A stretch of 64,000 nt of DNA from Bacteroidales bacterium (GCA_017521245.1 JAFXDI010000048.1:1-64000), one strand, 5' to 3'. Positions 17,531 to 28,634 are shown, counted from the first letter of the stretch. Notes: a model not told the origin generated them from the letters alone. Numbers and translations: made by a program.

Positions 17531-19279
17531 TTAAACACCAAGTGATGCTGCAACTGCTTTTATCTTCTCTTCTGCTTGTGCATTTACTGCCTCGTACTCT
17601 GCAGGTGAAGATAATGTTCCACGTACCTCGACATAGAACTTGATTTTTGGCTCTGTTCCTGAAGGACGTATCGAAACTTTTGTTCCGTCTTCGGTGAAGT
17701 ATTGGATCACATTTGCTGTTGTTGGCATATCTAATGTATATGTCTCTCCTGCCAATACATCTGTTCCTTTTAGTGTTGCATAATCTTTTATCAAGATTAC
17801 TTTTGAACCTGCTATCTCAGTTATTGGGTTTGCACGGAAGTTTTTCATCATTGCCTCTATCTCCTCTGCTCCACTCTTTCCTTTACGTACTACTGAGATT
17901 CCTTTCTCTTTTGAGAATCCGTATTTTACATAAATGTCTTGCAACATTTCATATACGCTCTTACCATTCTCTTTTGCCCATGCTGCTGCCTCTGCCATCA
18001 TTGGTATTGCTGACACAGCATCTTTATCTCGGACAAAGTCTTCTACCAAGAATCCGTAACTCTCTTCTCCTCCTCCAATGTATCTCTCTTTTCCTTCTAA
18101 CTCACGAATTACTGATGCAATCCATTTAAATCCTGTGTAGCAGTCGTAACATTTGATTGAGTTTTTATCTGCTATTGTTTTAATCAACTCACTTGTTACA
18201 ATTGTTTTTACAATAAACTCGTTTCCTTTTAATGTTCCCATTTCACGTGAACGAGTCATTATATAGTTCAATAATAGAATTGCTATTTGGTTTCCGTTAA
18301 TCAAAACGAACTCTCCTTTATCATTTTTAACGGCTACACCAAGACGGTCAGCATCCGGGTCTGATGCCATAATGATATCAGCATCTACCTCTTTTCCTTT
18401 CTCTATTGCCATATTTAAGGCAGCAGGTTCTTCTGGATTGGGAGATGCTACTGTTGGGAAGTTTCCGTCAGGAATATCTTGCTCGGGTACATTTATGATA
18501 TTAGTAAATCCGAATGCACGTAGTGCTGCGGGTACTAATTTTACTCCTGTTCCATGTATTGGAGTGTAAACAATCTTCATATCACTGTTGCGCGCTACCA
18601 AATCGGGAGATAGTGATAGTTCTTTTATTTTGCTTACATATATATCGTCAATCTCTTGACCTATTACTTCTATTAGGTCAGGATTGCCTTGGAATTTGAT
18701 ATCTTCTATTCCAGCAACTTTGTTTACCTCTGCAATTGTATTTTTATCGTGTGGAGATATCATTTGTGCTCCATCGTTCCAATATGCTTTGTATCCGTTA
18801 TACTCTTTTGGGTTGTGTGATGCTGTAAGAATAATTCCGCTTTGACATCCTAAATGACGTATTGCAAATGACATCTCTGGTGTTGGGCGCAACGACTCAA
18901 ACAAATATACTTTTATTCCGTTTGCTGAGAATATATCTGCTGATATTTCTGCAAATTTACGACTGTTGTTACGGCTATCGTGTCCGATTACAACTTTAAT
19001 TTGTGGTAGATCTGCAAACTCTTTTTTAAGATAGTTAGAAAGTCCTTGAGTTGCGGCTCCTACTGTATAGATATTCATACGGTTGGTTCCCACTCCCATT
19101 ATTCCACGCAAACCTCCTGTTCCAAACTCTAAATCGCGATAGAATGCATCTATCAACTCTGTTTTGTCTTCTTGCTCCAATAGTCTTTTTACTTCGGCTT
19201 TAGTTTCAGCATCATAGCCTTCACCTAACCATACTTGGGCTCTTTCGGTTACTTGTTGTAATAATTCGTCGTTTTGCAT
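17531..19279 (-). CDS. Phosphoglucomutase / phosphomannomutase family phosphosugar mutase
   Basis: A 582-residue cytoplasmic enzyme of the alpha-D-phosphohexomutase family. The phosphoserine loop TASHNPKEYNGYK is at about 152-164, the metal loop ASDPDADRLGV is in domain 2, the sugar-binding GGGEESYGF in domain 3, and the phosphate-binding SIRPSGTEPKIKFYV near the end. The length and the GGEESYG motif fit the PgcA-like branch, which interconverts glucose-1- and glucose-6-phosphate; mannose or pentose substrates are possible. The promoter lies in the 90-bp gap upstream. It is followed by the small membrane protein and a strong terminator. Confidence 0.9.
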   Translation of the reverse strand: MQNDELLQQVTERAQVWLGEGYDAETKAEVKRLLEQEDKTELIDAFYRDLEFGTGGLRGIMGVGTNRMNIYTVGAATQGLSNYLKKEFADLPQIKVVIGHDSRNNSRKFAEISADIFSANGIKVYLFESLRPTPEMSFAIRHLGCQSGIILTASHNPKEYNGYKAYWNDGAQMISPHDKNTIAEVNKVAGIEDIKFQGNPDLIEVIGQEIDDIYVSKIKELSLSPDLVARNSDMKIVYTPIHGTGVKLVPAALRAFGFTNIINVPEQDIPDGNFPTVASPNPEEPAALNMAIEKGKEVDADIIMASDPDADRLGVAVKNDKGEFVLINGNQIAILLLNYIMTRSREMGTLKGNEFIVKTIVTSELIKTIADKNSIKCYDCYTGFKWIASVIRELEGKERYIGGGEESYGFLVEDFVRDKDAVSAIPMMAEAAAWAKENGKSVYEMLQDIYVKYGFSKEKGISVVRKGKSGAEEIEAMMKNFRANPITEIAGSKVILIKDYATLKGTDVLAGETYTLDMPTTANVIQYFTEDGTKVSIRPSGTEPKIKFYVEVRGTLSSPAEYEAVNAQAEEKIKAVAASLGV

Positions 19280-19309
19280 ATATTTTTGTTTTAAAAGTTG
19301 TCTAATTCA

Positions 19310-19317
19310 CAAATTTA
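19310..19317 (-). promoter_or_regulatory. -7 box of the phosphosugar mutase gene
   Basis: TAAATTTG on the minus strand fits TAnnTTTG and lies 30 bp before the ATG. Confidence 0.4.
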
Positions 19318-19369
19318 AACAATTAATTTATATATTGTTCTATTTTGAGATATTTTTTTTATTTACATA

Positions 19370-21043
19370 CTAAAATCTTAAATTTCCACTATATAATTTC
19401 TCATTCCCACAATTATCTATTGCTTTAAATTTTATTATATGAGGTACTCCTGATTTTATTTTTGTTGTATCAATTTTATAACGTGCTATCTTATCTTTCA
19501 TATCGTATGTAAACACTACAAATTCGCCATCAACCTCTCCTCTGAAATATTTCAAACCACTCTCGTCTTCTTTCACTGTAAATCGTATTTCCCCATCAAC
19601 TACTCCATGATATTTTATATATGGTTTTGTTTGGTCGGCTTTTACGACAAACTGTCCAAATGTTTTAACTTGTGCGGTTAACCAACCATTATTATACTCC
19701 GATATATATTCTTGTGAGACTTTCCCCTTGTTCTTTCCTTCACTATTTACAGATACTATGTAGTATTTACTTTTATCTTGAATGGTATCAGCATCTATCT
19801 TTATTGAGAGTTTACAATTTTTATCTACTCCTGCATAGTATGGTTCTATTGTATGTATTGCCGAATAATTTCCCGATTTTATGGTATCTGATTTTGAATA
19901 TTGAGGAATATAATTGTCATATAGAGCATACGCTGGTATTGTCATTCTGAAATTTTCTTCTTCTATAATATATTCTTCATTATATTTAACCGATTTTTGT
20001 TTTATAGGTTCACATTCTGTCTTTTCTCCAACTATTTCAAAAGCATATTCATCTTTGTTACCATAATAGTCAAAGACCTCATATCTAAATTTATATACTC
20101 TCTCTTCATCTATTGTGACCACTCCGTTATTTGATATTTTATTCTTTTCATAAAAGGGAAGGGTATTTCCTGGTGCAAGAAAACTTTGCATATAGAGGGA
20201 ACGATTCTTTAAAAACTCCTCTCTATTAATATAGGTGTTTATTTGTCGCCCTTTATCAAATGAAAGTGTATCTATATGCGAAGAGTATATTAGTTCTTCA
20301 TCTTTATAAAGGTTTACATAGTGTACGCCATAAATGTTTCTCATTCCATCCATATAGTCGTATGCTTCTACCGCTAATATCAAATCTCCCCACGCTTTTA
20401 TTTGTGACACAACACTATTTTCTCCTACTTTAATAATTTGTATGTTGGTATTATTAACAATACCTCTATACGGCATTATAGATATTGCTTTAATTTTTGG
20501 AGAACGCGTATCTTTTATTTTATCTTTCAGATAGTTTAATGGTTCTAATGGATTTTGTGTTTGCGTATCACGTATCTCAAAATGTAGATGTGGTCCTCCA
20601 CTACTTCCCCTGTTCCCTGTATACGCTACTATCTCTCCTTTTTCTACTTGTATTTCTGTGGGAGAGAAAGATAAATCTACGGCATAATACTTTAACTGCA
20701 TTTGTTTCTGGTATAATATCTCTTCAATTTTAGGTATGAATGTATTTAGGTGAGCATACACCGATGTTATACCTGATGGGTGTGTTATGTAGAGGGCATT
20801 TCCGTAACCTCCCGCACTCACTGTTATTCGAGATACATATCCTGAATCTACTGCATATACAGGAGTTCCTATTGATGCTCTAAAATCGAGCCCTGTATGG
20901 AAGTGATTTGTACGTAACTCTCCAAAGTTTCCTGTAAGTTGTAAACTTCGTTTTAATGGGGGAACTATTTCTGCTTGACATACAAAATTGACTGCACATA
21001 ACAAAAATATTATGTACAGTAATCCTATTTTTTTCTTTATCAT
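19370..21043 (-). CDS. M23-family metallopeptidase (LytM-like) with long C-terminal region
   Basis: A 557-residue exported protein. The ATG at MIKKKIGLLYIIFLLCAVNF is chosen because it gives a signal peptide directly; an upstream TTG would overlap the symporter gene. The peptidase domain lies in about 25-170: NHFHTGLDFRA carries the zinc ligands His and Asp, and HLHFEIRD carries the last His pair. Such enzymes cut peptidoglycan peptide bridges. About 350 residues follow with beta-rich sequence that I do not recognise. It is the last gene of the valS-symporter unit, 19 bp from the symporter stop. Confidence 0.87.
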   Translation of the reverse strand: MIKKKIGLLYIIFLLCAVNFVCQAEIVPPLKRSLQLTGNFGELRTNHFHTGLDFRASIGTPVYAVDSGYVSRITVSAGGYGNALYITHPSGITSVYAHLNTFIPKIEEILYQKQMQLKYYAVDLSFSPTEIQVEKGEIVAYTGNRGSSGGPHLHFEIRDTQTQNPLEPLNYLKDKIKDTRSPKIKAISIMPYRGIVNNTNIQIIKVGENSVVSQIKAWGDLILAVEAYDYMDGMRNIYGVHYVNLYKDEELIYSSHIDTLSFDKGRQINTYINREEFLKNRSLYMQSFLAPGNTLPFYEKNKISNNGVVTIDEERVYKFRYEVFDYYGNKDEYAFEIVGEKTECEPIKQKSVKYNEEYIIEEENFRMTIPAYALYDNYIPQYSKSDTIKSGNYSAIHTIEPYYAGVDKNCKLSIKIDADTIQDKSKYYIVSVNSEGKNKGKVSQEYISEYNNGWLTAQVKTFGQFVVKADQTKPYIKYHGVVDGEIRFTVKEDESGLKYFRGEVDGEFVVFTYDMKDKIARYKIDTTKIKSGVPHIIKFKAIDNCGNEKLYSGNLRF

Positions 21044-21062
21044 ATTTTTGATTTTATTTTTT

Positions 21063-22454
21063 TTACCAACAATCAATGTCGGGCGTGTTGAGTTCTTTTA
21101 TCTGACTCTTTTTAAAGATAGGTGTTTGTATTCCCTTTTTCTTCTGCGATTTATAATCATCTAATAACAGATAGGTATATTTTCCTAATTTTGTTATTGA
21201 TATTAGATTTATCAAAACTATAAATATCATAAACAAATCTGCCATTGCCCATACTACATCTAATGGTATTATTGCTCCTGCCATGACAATGAGTATCATT
21301 AATACTCTGAAAATGTTTACCAAAAGATTACTATCCTTTATAAAGCGAATATTTGCTTCTCCATAATATGAGTTACTAATACATGTACTGAAGCCAAAGA
21401 AGAATATTATTATTGCAATAAAGTGATATGCCCAACCTCCGGTTTTTGCACTTAATGCATACTGAGTAAGTGCTATACCCTCTAAGTTGTCAGGTGCATC
21501 TGCTCCTCCTATGAATATTAAGAATGCAGTACAACTACATATAATAAGGGTGTCAACAAAGACTCCCATTGCTTGAACAAATCCTTGATTTACCGGATGC
21601 TTTACATCGGCTGTTGCAGCAGCATTTGGAGCAGATCCCATTCCTGCTTCGTTACTAAACAATCCTCGTTTTACACCCATCATAATTGCCATACCAACAC
21701 CGCCACCAACTACTTGGTCTACTCCAAAGGCGCTATCTATTATTAGTTTAAAGATTGCGGGTATTTGTTCTATATTTGCTAATACTATTGATACAACTAC
21801 TAATATGTATGCGAATGCCATTAGTGGCACTAAGGTTGAAGTTACTTTTGCAACTCTTCCTACTCCTCCAAATATGGTTAAAGACATTAAGAGTCCTATT
21901 ATTATCGCACTCCATATTGGAGTGATTCCGAATGCCTGACCTGCCGATATTGCTATAGTATTTGATTGAACCGAACAAATAATAAAACTAAATGTAAGGA
22001 CTGATAGTATTGCTACTATAACAGCCCAAGTTTTACTTTTCAATCCTTTGTATATGTAATATGCTGGACCTCCTATAAAGAAGTTTCCGTTGCGTGATTT
22101 ATAGAGTTGGGCAAGGGTTGATTCAACAAATGATGTTGCTGAATTTAGGATTGCCATTACCCACATCCAAAATATAGCACCAGGTCCTCCAATAGTAATT
22201 GCTAAAGCAACTCCTGCAAGATTTCCTACTCCTACTCTACTTGCTAACGATATTAGAAATGCTTCAACCGAAGAGATTGATCGTCCATCTTTTGATTGCT
22301 TTTGAGTTGATCCCTTTAATGTACGAATCATTTCTGGGAACATTGTTATCTGTACGGCTTTGGTTTTGATGGTAAACCATAAAGCAATTACCACCATAAC
22401 CTCTACCATTATATTATTCCACAAAAAATCTACTATCGTTAAAAATAGATCCAT
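21063..22454 (-). CDS. Sodium:alanine (AGCS-family) amino acid symporter
   Basis: A 463-residue inner-membrane protein with about 11 hydrophobic segments. AGCS family motifs are visible: SSVEAFLISLASRVGVGNLAGVA, cut here as GVGNLAGVALAITIGGPGA, followed by WVMAILNSATSFVESTLAQL, FIGGPAYYI and GLFSNEAGMGSAPNAAA. Members import alanine or glycine with sodium. It starts 6 bp after the valS stop and is almost certainly co-transcribed. The C-terminal 30 residues are polar and cytoplasmic. Confidence 0.92.
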   Translation of the reverse strand: MDLFLTIVDFLWNNIMVEVMVVIALWFTIKTKAVQITMFPEMIRTLKGSTQKQSKDGRSISSVEAFLISLASRVGVGNLAGVALAITIGGPGAIFWMWVMAILNSATSFVESTLAQLYKSRNGNFFIGGPAYYIYKGLKSKTWAVIVAILSVLTFSFIICSVQSNTIAISAGQAFGITPIWSAIIIGLLMSLTIFGGVGRVAKVTSTLVPLMAFAYILVVVSIVLANIEQIPAIFKLIIDSAFGVDQVVGGGVGMAIMMGVKRGLFSNEAGMGSAPNAAATADVKHPVNQGFVQAMGVFVDTLIICSCTAFLIFIGGADAPDNLEGIALTQYALSAKTGGWAYHFIAIIIFFFGFSTCISNSYYGEANIRFIKDSNLLVNIFRVLMILIVMAGAIIPLDVVWAMADLFMIFIVLINLISITKLGKYTYLLLDDYKSQKKKGIQTPIFKKSQIKELNTPDIDCW

Positions 22455-22460
22455 AAGGTT

Positions 22461-25205
22461 TTATCCTTTTAGTGCTTTTATTCGTTCCTCAATAGATTTG
22501 ATTTTACTCTCTGCATCGCTCTGTTTCTTTCGCTCTAACTCAACTACTTTTTGAGGTGCATTTGCTACAAATCTTTCGTTTGAGAGTTTACCCATAACGG
22601 TTTTCAAGAATCCTTGTTGGTATTTTAAATCTTCCTCAAGCTTCTTTAACTCTACCTCAACATCTATATTACCTTCCATTGGCACAGCATACTCTGTTGT
22701 TCCAACCATGAAGGTTATTGATGTTGCTGACTTCTCTTGAACAACTTCAATTGAAGAAAGGTTTGCTAATTTAACTATTATTGCATCAGCATAATTTTTA
22801 TGCTCTCCTAATATCTGCAATGATAGTTGATTCTTGTTAGGTATATTTTTTTGTAATCTTATTGTTCTTACTCCTGCTATTATATTCTTGGCAACTTCGA
22901 TATTAGTAACAACTTCTTTGTTGTATTCATCAACTTTGGGTAATTGAGCAACCATTATTGATTCTCCATCTTTTCTTTCTGAAATATGTTGCCACAACTC
23001 CTCTGTGATAAATGGCATAAATGGATGCAACAAACGCAATAGCATATCAAAGAACTCCAATGTTTTTGAATATGTTACTCCGTCTATTGGCATTCCGTAT
23101 GTCGGTTTTATCATCTCTAGATACCATGCCGAGAATTCGTCCCAGAAGAGTTTATATACTGCCATCAAAGCCTCCGATAAACGGTATTTTGTAAATAGGT
23201 CTGCTACCTCAGCATTTACTTTTTTCAACTCTGAGTCGAACCACTCTACTGCTATTTTTGCACTCTCAGGTTGTTCTATTGTTGTATCTACTTGCCATCC
23301 ATTTACAAGACGGAACGCATTCCAGATTTTATTATTGAAGTTACGTCCTTGCTCACACAAAGCATCATCAAAGAGGATATCGTTTCCTGCTGGTGCAGAT
23401 AACATCATTCCCATACGAACACCATCTGCTCCGTACTTTTCAATCAAATCAAGTGGATCTGGAGAATTGCCAAGTGATTTTGACATTTTACGTCCAATCT
23501 TATCACGAACAATTCCAGTGAAATATACATTCTTAAATGGCATATCTCCTTTATACTCATATCCTGCCATAATCATACGGGCTACCCAGAAGAATATAAT
23601 GTCTGGACCGGTCACAAGATCACTTGTGGGATAGTAGTAGTTTATCTCCTCGTTGTTTGGATTGTTAATTCCATCAAATAGAGATATTGGCCATAGCCAT
23701 GATGAGAACCATGTATCAAGAGCATCATCATCGTGACGTAATTGCTCTTTAGTTATACTCTCATATCCCTCAATTGCTTTTGCCAACTCTAATGCTTTAT
23801 CAATATTTTCAGCAACTACATATCTCTCTTCTTCTCCCTCTGCTGTTGGCAAGAAGTATGCCGGTATGCGATGTCCCCACCATAATTGGCGACTAATACA
23901 CCAATCTTGGATATTCTCTAACCAATTTTGATATGTTGTTTTATATTTTGCAGGGTAGAATTTTAGTTCATCATTCATTACTGGCGGTAATGCAATGTCG
24001 GCAAAGTGTTTCATCCTCAAGAACCATTGCATACATAGGCGTGGCTCTACTGCTGTATCGGCATTACGCTCAGAGTATCCTACTTTGTTATCGTAATCCT
24101 CAACCTTTTCAAGAAGCCCTGCACTCTCTAAATCTTTTGCTATTAGTTTACGAACCTCCATACGATCCATTCCTACATACATTCCTGCCTCTTCACTTAT
24201 TGTTGCATCAGCATTGAATATATCAATAGTTTCAAGATTGTGAGTTTTACCCAACATGTAGTCATTTGTATCGTGGGCAGGTGTTACTTTCAAGCATCCT
24301 GTTCCAAACTCAATCTCTACATAGCGGTCTTCTATAACAGGTATTACTCTGTTCACCAATGGTACTATTACTTTTTTGCCTTTTAGCCAAGAGTTTTTTG
24401 GATCTTTTGGGTTAATACACATTGCTGTATCTCCCATAATGGTTTCGGGACGTGTTGTAGCAACAACTGCATAACGGCGACCCTGCTCATCGCGATGCAA
24501 GATTTGATATTTTACTGTTGCATCAAAAGCATCCGATGGTTTTAAGGTTACTGCACCATTCTCCTCTCCATCTGTTGCCCCTGCCGGTTCATCAACATAG
24601 TAACGAAGATAGTAGAGCTTACTCTTTTCATCCTTATAGATTACCTCCTCGTTGCTGAGTGCTGTTTGAGCCTTAGGATCCCAGTTTACCATTCTCAATC
24701 CGCGATAGATAAGACCTTTGTTGTACAAATCAACAAAAACCTTTATTACACTTTCACTACGCTTTTCATCCATAGTAAAGGCTGTTCTATCCCAATCGCA
24801 ACTTGCTCCAAGTTTACGCAATTGTTTAAGAATTATACCTCCATGTTCTTCGGTCCATTCCCATGCGTGTTTTAGAAATTCTTCACGAGTTAGATCACTC
24901 TTCTTAATTCCTTGCTCTGCTAATTTCTTTACAACTTTAGCCTCAGTTGCTATTGATGCGTGGTCGGTACCAGGAACCCAACATGCGTTCTTTCCCTCCA
25001 TTCTCGCACGACGGACCAATATGTCTTGAATTGTATTGTTTAGCATGTGTCCCATGTGTAATACTCCTGTTACGTTTGGTGGGGGTATTACTACTGTGTA
25101 TGGTTCTCTACCATCGGGTGTTGATTTGAACAAATTATTGTTTAACCAATACTCATACCACTTCTTCTCAACCTCTGAGGGATCGTATTTTGATGCTATT
25201 TCCAT
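22461..25205 (-). CDS. valS: Valyl-tRNA synthetase
   Basis: A 914-residue class I synthetase. The start is ATG at [20 protein letters not shown], the usual family N-terminus; a TTG 54 bp upstream is rejected. The HIGH-type motif HMGH is at 50-53 after PPPNVTG, and KMSKS is at 573-577 ([14 protein letters not shown]). An editing domain lies between them ([26 protein letters not shown]). A C-terminal coiled coil (last ~65 residues) is typical for ValS. It heads the unit with the AGCS symporter and the M23 peptidase. Confidence 0.97.
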   Translation of the reverse strand: MEIASKYDPSEVEKKWYEYWLNNNLFKSTPDGREPYTVVIPPPNVTGVLHMGHMLNNTIQDILVRRARMEGKNACWVPGTDHASIATEAKVVKKLAEQGIKKSDLTREEFLKHAWEWTEEHGGIILKQLRKLGASCDWDRTAFTMDEKRSESVIKVFVDLYNKGLIYRGLRMVNWDPKAQTALSNEEVIYKDEKSKLYYLRYYVDEPAGATDGEENGAVTLKPSDAFDATVKYQILHRDEQGRRYAVVATTRPETIMGDTAMCINPKDPKNSWLKGKKVIVPLVNRVIPVIEDRYVEIEFGTGCLKVTPAHDTNDYMLGKTHNLETIDIFNADATISEEAGMYVGMDRMEVRKLIAKDLESAGLLEKVEDYDNKVGYSERNADTAVEPRLCMQWFLRMKHFADIALPPVMNDELKFYPAKYKTTYQNWLENIQDWCISRQLWWGHRIPAYFLPTAEGEEERYVVAENIDKALELAKAIEGYESITKEQLRHDDDALDTWFSSWLWPISLFDGINNPNNEEINYYYPTSDLVTGPDIIFFWVARMIMAGYEYKGDMPFKNVYFTGIVRDKIGRKMSKSLGNSPDPLDLIEKYGADGVRMGMMLSAPAGNDILFDDALCEQGRNFNNKIWNAFRLVNGWQVDTTIEQPESAKIAVEWFDSELKKVNAEVADLFTKYRLSEALMAVYKLFWDEFSAWYLEMIKPTYGMPIDGVTYSKTLEFFDMLLRLLHPFMPFITEELWQHISERKDGESIMVAQLPKVDEYNKEVVTNIEVAKNIIAGVRTIRLQKNIPNKNQLSLQILGEHKNYADAIIVKLANLSSIEVVQEKSATSITFMVGTTEYAVPMEGNIDVEVELKKLEEDLKYQQGFLKTVMGKLSNERFVANAPQKVVELERKKQSDAESKIKSIEERIKALKG

Positions 25206-25227
25206 TTGTCTTATATAAATGCAATAA

Positions 25228-25257
25228 GGAGTTGAGTAAAAAATTTTATTCAACTCC
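25228..25257 (-). terminator. Stem-loop between rpoZ and valS
   Basis: An 8-bp GC-containing arm (25228-25235) pairs with 25250-25257; more A-T pairs extend it inward. There is no T-run on the minus strand, so it may be an attenuator or mRNA-stability hairpin and not a strong terminator. Confidence 0.4.
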
Positions 25258-25287
25258 AATATTTAATATTTTACGTTATACTCTGTA

Positions 25288-25629
25288 TTAATCTTTTTTT
25301 AGAGATATCTCCTCATCTGCATTACGGAAATATACCTCACCCTTTTTATACTCCTCTATTGCTATTAGAGTTGGTTTTGGCATACGCTCATAGTATTTTG
25401 ATATCTCAATTTGCTCACGATTTTCAAATACCTCTTCAAGTGAGTTATCTGTTGAAGATGCGTAATCTTGTAGTTTTTTCTCTAAATCTGTTTTTATCTC
25501 TGCTGCAATTTGATTTGCTCTTTTTGAGATAATTGCTACTGTCTCATAAATGTTTTCTGTGTCTTTACACAACTCCATTGTGTCGCGTGTTACTGTTGTT
25601 GATGGAGCATTTACTTTCTTGAAATCCAT
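25288..25629 (-). CDS. rpoZ: DNA-directed RNA polymerase subunit omega (Bacteroidota form)
   Basis: A 113-residue protein of the Rpb6/omega family as found in Bacteroidota. It has NIYETVAIISKRANQIAAEI, the conserved helix that clamps the beta-prime C-terminus, followed by a charged segment and KPTLIAIEEYKKGEVYF. Omega helps assembly and stability of RNA polymerase. It lies 12 bp after bamD on the same strand, an order commonly seen in Bacteroidales. Confidence 0.87.
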   Translation of the reverse strand: MDFKKVNAPSTTVTRDTMELCKDTENIYETVAIISKRANQIAAEIKTDLEKKLQDYASSTDNSLEEVFENREQIEISKYYERMPKPTLIAIEEYKKGEVYFRNADEEISLKKD

Positions 25630-25641
25630 ATCTAATTTATG

Positions 25642-26451
25642 TTAATCGTTTACGTATTTTTGTGCTACTTTTAAAATTTTATCTGCCTCTTTTTTATATT
25701 TCCCTTCAGGAAACTCGTTTACATAGTTATAATATTCATCTATTACACCTCTGAAACGATCTTTCTTTTTCTCTATCACACTCTTAACTGCTTCTTGATA
25801 TCTTGAGCGTAATATCATCATCTCAAAATCCTCTTTGTACTTTGTATAGGGATAATCCATTATGGCATTATTTGCAGTTATTATTGCTGCTTGATAATTA
25901 TTGCCTCGATAATCTCCTAAGTTATAATAGAGTTTTACTGTCAATAACTCTTTTTCTGCTAACTTCTCTTGAAGTTCAAATATCAGATTTTGAATCTCCT
26001 CAGCCTTATCACTTTGAGGATAATAATCTAAGAAGTTCTTTAATTCATCTATTGCTTTATAAGTGTCGGTTTGATCCAACTTTGGCTCGGGAGATGCTTT
26101 AGAATATCCTATTCCTGTGTAATATCTTGCCAACTCAGCATACTCTCCACGCGGATAGTTTCTATAATATGCCTCAAAGTATGCTCCAGATGATTGATAA
26201 TCTTTTTGCATATAGGCACTTTGCGCAAGTAAATACAAAGACTCTTCTGCCTTATCAGTACCTTTATAAAGAGTTATCACATCTTTTAGCAAATTATATG
26301 TTCTTGCATATTTACCCTGTTCAAAATAGGTTTTAGCATACTCATATCGCAACTCGTAATCGGTACTTTTTAATAATTTATTATACTCGTTACACGACGT
26401 TACAACTATACAAATTGCTAATAGTGATAATATTTTTGCTATCTTAGACAT
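25642..26451 (-). CDS. bamD: Outer-membrane assembly lipoprotein BamD
   Basis: A 269-residue lipoprotein. The start is ATG at MSKIAKILSLLAICIVVTSC; the lipobox cysteine is residue 20. The body is tetratricopeptide-like helical repeats: YAKTYFEQGKYARTYNLL, SLYLLAQSAYMQKDYQSSGA and NYPRGEYAELARYY. BamD works with BamA to insert barrel proteins such as the SusC and PorT-type proteins of this window. An excellent promoter lies 10 bp before the ATG. It is divergent from uvrB and followed by rpoZ. Confidence 0.92.
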   Translation of the reverse strand: MSKIAKILSLLAICIVVTSCNEYNKLLKSTDYELRYEYAKTYFEQGKYARTYNLLKDVITLYKGTDKAEESLYLLAQSAYMQKDYQSSGAYFEAYYRNYPRGEYAELARYYTGIGYSKASPEPKLDQTDTYKAIDELKNFLDYYPQSDKAEEIQNLIFELQEKLAEKELLTVKLYYNLGDYRGNNYQAAIITANNAIMDYPYTKYKEDFEMMILRSRYQEAVKSVIEKKKDRFRGVIDEYYNYVNEFPEGKYKKEADKILKVAQKYVND

Positions 26452-26460
26452 AATTCGGTG

Positions 26461-26491
26461 CAAATTTACAAAAAAATAACCTAATTACAAA
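26461..26491 (-). promoter_or_regulatory. Promoter of bamD-rpoZ
   Basis: On the minus strand TTTG (26488-26491), a 19-bp spacer, then TAAATTTG (26461-26468): full -33/-7 consensus. The ATG is only 9 bp after the -7 box, so the leader would be very short or nearly absent. Confidence 0.6.
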
Positions 26492-26570
26492 TGAGAAATG
26501 TGTTTTTGTGCATTTTTATATTCTAATTAACTTATTACCTATAAACAACGTTATTTTAGTTAGGTTTTGC

Positions 26571-26578
26571 TATCTTTG
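26571..26578 (+). promoter_or_regulatory. -7 box of uvrB
   Basis: TATCTTTG, exact consensus, 18 bp before the uvrB ATG. Predicted leader about 12 nt. No LexA-like box was recognised. Confidence 0.5.
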
Positions 26579-26596
26579 TAAATTGATTATTTTTAT

Positions 26597-28633
26597 ATGG
26601 ACTTTATTCTAAAATCGGATTTTAAACCTACGGGAGATCAGCCTGAAGCAATTAAGACTCTTGTTGAGGGTATAGAACAAGGATTACCTGCCCAAACTCT
26701 GCTTGGAGTTACAGGATCGGGTAAAACTTTTACTATGGCCAACGTTATCAAAGAGGTAAAGAAACCGACTCTTATTTTAAGCCATAATAAAACTCTTGCC
26801 GCTCAACTTTATAACGAGTTTAAAGGTTTCTTTCCTGAGAATGCAGTTGAGTATTTTGTTTCGTATTACGACTACTACCAACCTGAGGCCTATATCCCAA
26901 GTTCTGATTTATATATTGAGAAAGACCTTGCTATAAACGAAGAGATTGACAGGTTAAGATTATCAACTACTTCTGCTCTCTTATCTGGAAGAAGGGATGT
27001 TGTTGTGGTCTCATCTGTATCGTGTCTTTATGGCATTGGAAATCCACAGGATTTTAACAGTAATCTTATTCACATTAGTTGTGGTGACAAAATGGAGCGT
27101 AACAACTTTTTACGTTTGCTGGTTGATGCTCTATATTCAAGAAATGAGACAGAGGTTGTCAGAGGTACTTTCAGAGTTAAAGGCGACACTGTTGATATTT
27201 ATCTTGCCTACGACAATATTATTTTACGTGTTATGTTCTGGGGCGAGGAGATTGATTCAATTGAAACAATTGACCCTTCAAACGGAAGAGTAACAGGAAA
27301 CTTTTCATCGTTTAACATATACCCTGCAAATCTGTTCATTACATCAAAGGAGCGTATTAACAAGGCTCTTGCTCAGATTGATATAGATTTGAGCAGGCAA
27401 GTTGTATTCTTTAATAGTGTTGCCAAAGAGGTAGAGGCTAAGAGAATATATGAGCGCGTATCGTACGATATGGAGATGATTAAGGAGATTGGATATTGCT
27501 CTGGTATTGAAAACTATTCACGATATTTTGACGGCAGGGAGGAAGGTTCTCGACCATTCTGTCTGCTTGACTATTTTCCTAAAGATTTTTTGCTTATTAT
27601 AGACGAAAGCCATGTTACAGTTCCTCAAATAAGAGGTATGTATGGTGGCGATCACTCTCGCAAACTAAATTTGGTTGAATACGGATTTAGGCTTCCTGCC
27701 GCAATAGACAACAGACCTCTCAAGTTTGAAGAGTTTGAGGCTCTTACTCCTCAGACTATTTATGTTAGTGCAACTCCTGCTGATTATGAATTGGAGAAAT
27801 CAGAGGGTGTTGTTGTTGAACAGATTATCAGACCAACAGGATTGTTAGACCCTATTATTGAAGTAAGACCAAGCCTTAATCAGATTGATGATATGTTAGA
27901 GGAGATTCAACTCCGCATTGAACGCAACGAGAGGGTTATGGTTACAACTCTGACAAAGAGAATGGCAGAAGAACTAAACTCTTATCTCCTACGCTCAGGC
28001 ATTAGAAGTAACTACATTCACTCTGATGTTGAGACTTTTGACCGCGTTGAAATTTTAGCAGGTCTAAGAAATGGTGCATACGATGTTTTGATTGGCGTAA
28101 ATCTCTTAAGAGAAGGTTTAGATTTACCAGAAGTCTCTCTTATGATTATTTTAGATGCTGATAAAGATGGTTTCCTAAGAAACGAAAGAGCATTAACTCA
28201 AACTGCGGGAAGGGTTGCTCGTAACATTAACGGTATGGTTATTATGTATGCTGACAAGATTACCAAAAGCATGAAAAAAACCATAGATGAGACTAATCGA
28301 AGACGGGAGAAACAGATGAAATACAATAAAGAGCATGGTATCACGCCTCAAGCAATAAAGAAATCTCAAACATCTGTATTAGCGGGTAGCAGTTCTTCTA
28401 AAATCAAAGATAATATTGCAATATATAATAAAGAGTTTGATAACGAAATAAATATTGCAGCAGATCCAATTGTTGCATATATGGATAAAGAGTCATTGAA
28501 GGCATCTATTGAGAAATGTAGAGAATCTATGGGAAAAGCAGCAAAAGAATTGGATTTTATTGAGGCTGCTCGTTTGAGAGATGAGTTGTTAAAATTGGAG
28601 GAGTTATATAAAGAGAAATTTGGAGAGAGTTAA
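26597..28633 (+). CDS. uvrB: Excinuclease ABC subunit B
   Basis: A 678-residue DNA helicase-like repair protein. Walker A GVTGSGKT is at 37-44. The DNA-gripping beta-hairpin region is DYYQPEAYIPSSDLYIEKDL, followed by helicase motifs such as LIIDESHVT and GVNLLREGLDLPEVSL. A C-terminal UVR domain (about 640-675, IEAARLRDELLKLEELYKE) contacts UvrC. UvrA hands damaged DNA to UvrB. It is followed after one base by a radical SAM gene, so the two share a transcript. Confidence 0.97.
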   Translation: MDFILKSDFKPTGDQPEAIKTLVEGIEQGLPAQTLLGVTGSGKTFTMANVIKEVKKPTLILSHNKTLAAQLYNEFKGFFPENAVEYFVSYYDYYQPEAYIPSSDLYIEKDLAINEEIDRLRLSTTSALLSGRRDVVVVSSVSCLYGIGNPQDFNSNLIHISCGDKMERNNFLRLLVDALYSRNETEVVRGTFRVKGDTVDIYLAYDNIILRVMFWGEEIDSIETIDPSNGRVTGNFSSFNIYPANLFITSKERINKALAQIDIDLSRQVVFFNSVAKEVEAKRIYERVSYDMEMIKEIGYCSGIENYSRYFDGREEGSRPFCLLDYFPKDFLLIIDESHVTVPQIRGMYGGDHSRKLNLVEYGFRLPAAIDNRPLKFEEFEALTPQTIYVSATPADYELEKSEGVVVEQIIRPTGLLDPIIEVRPSLNQIDDMLEEIQLRIERNERVMVTTLTKRMAEELNSYLLRSGIRSNYIHSDVETFDRVEILAGLRNGAYDVLIGVNLLREGLDLPEVSLMIILDADKDGFLRNERALTQTAGRVARNINGMVIMYADKITKSMKKTIDETNRRREKQMKYNKEHGITPQAIKKSQTSVLAGSSSSKIKDNIAIYNKEFDNEINIAADPIVAYMDKESLKASIEKCRESMGKAAKELDFIEAARLRDELLKLEELYKEKFGES

Positions 28634-28634
28634 G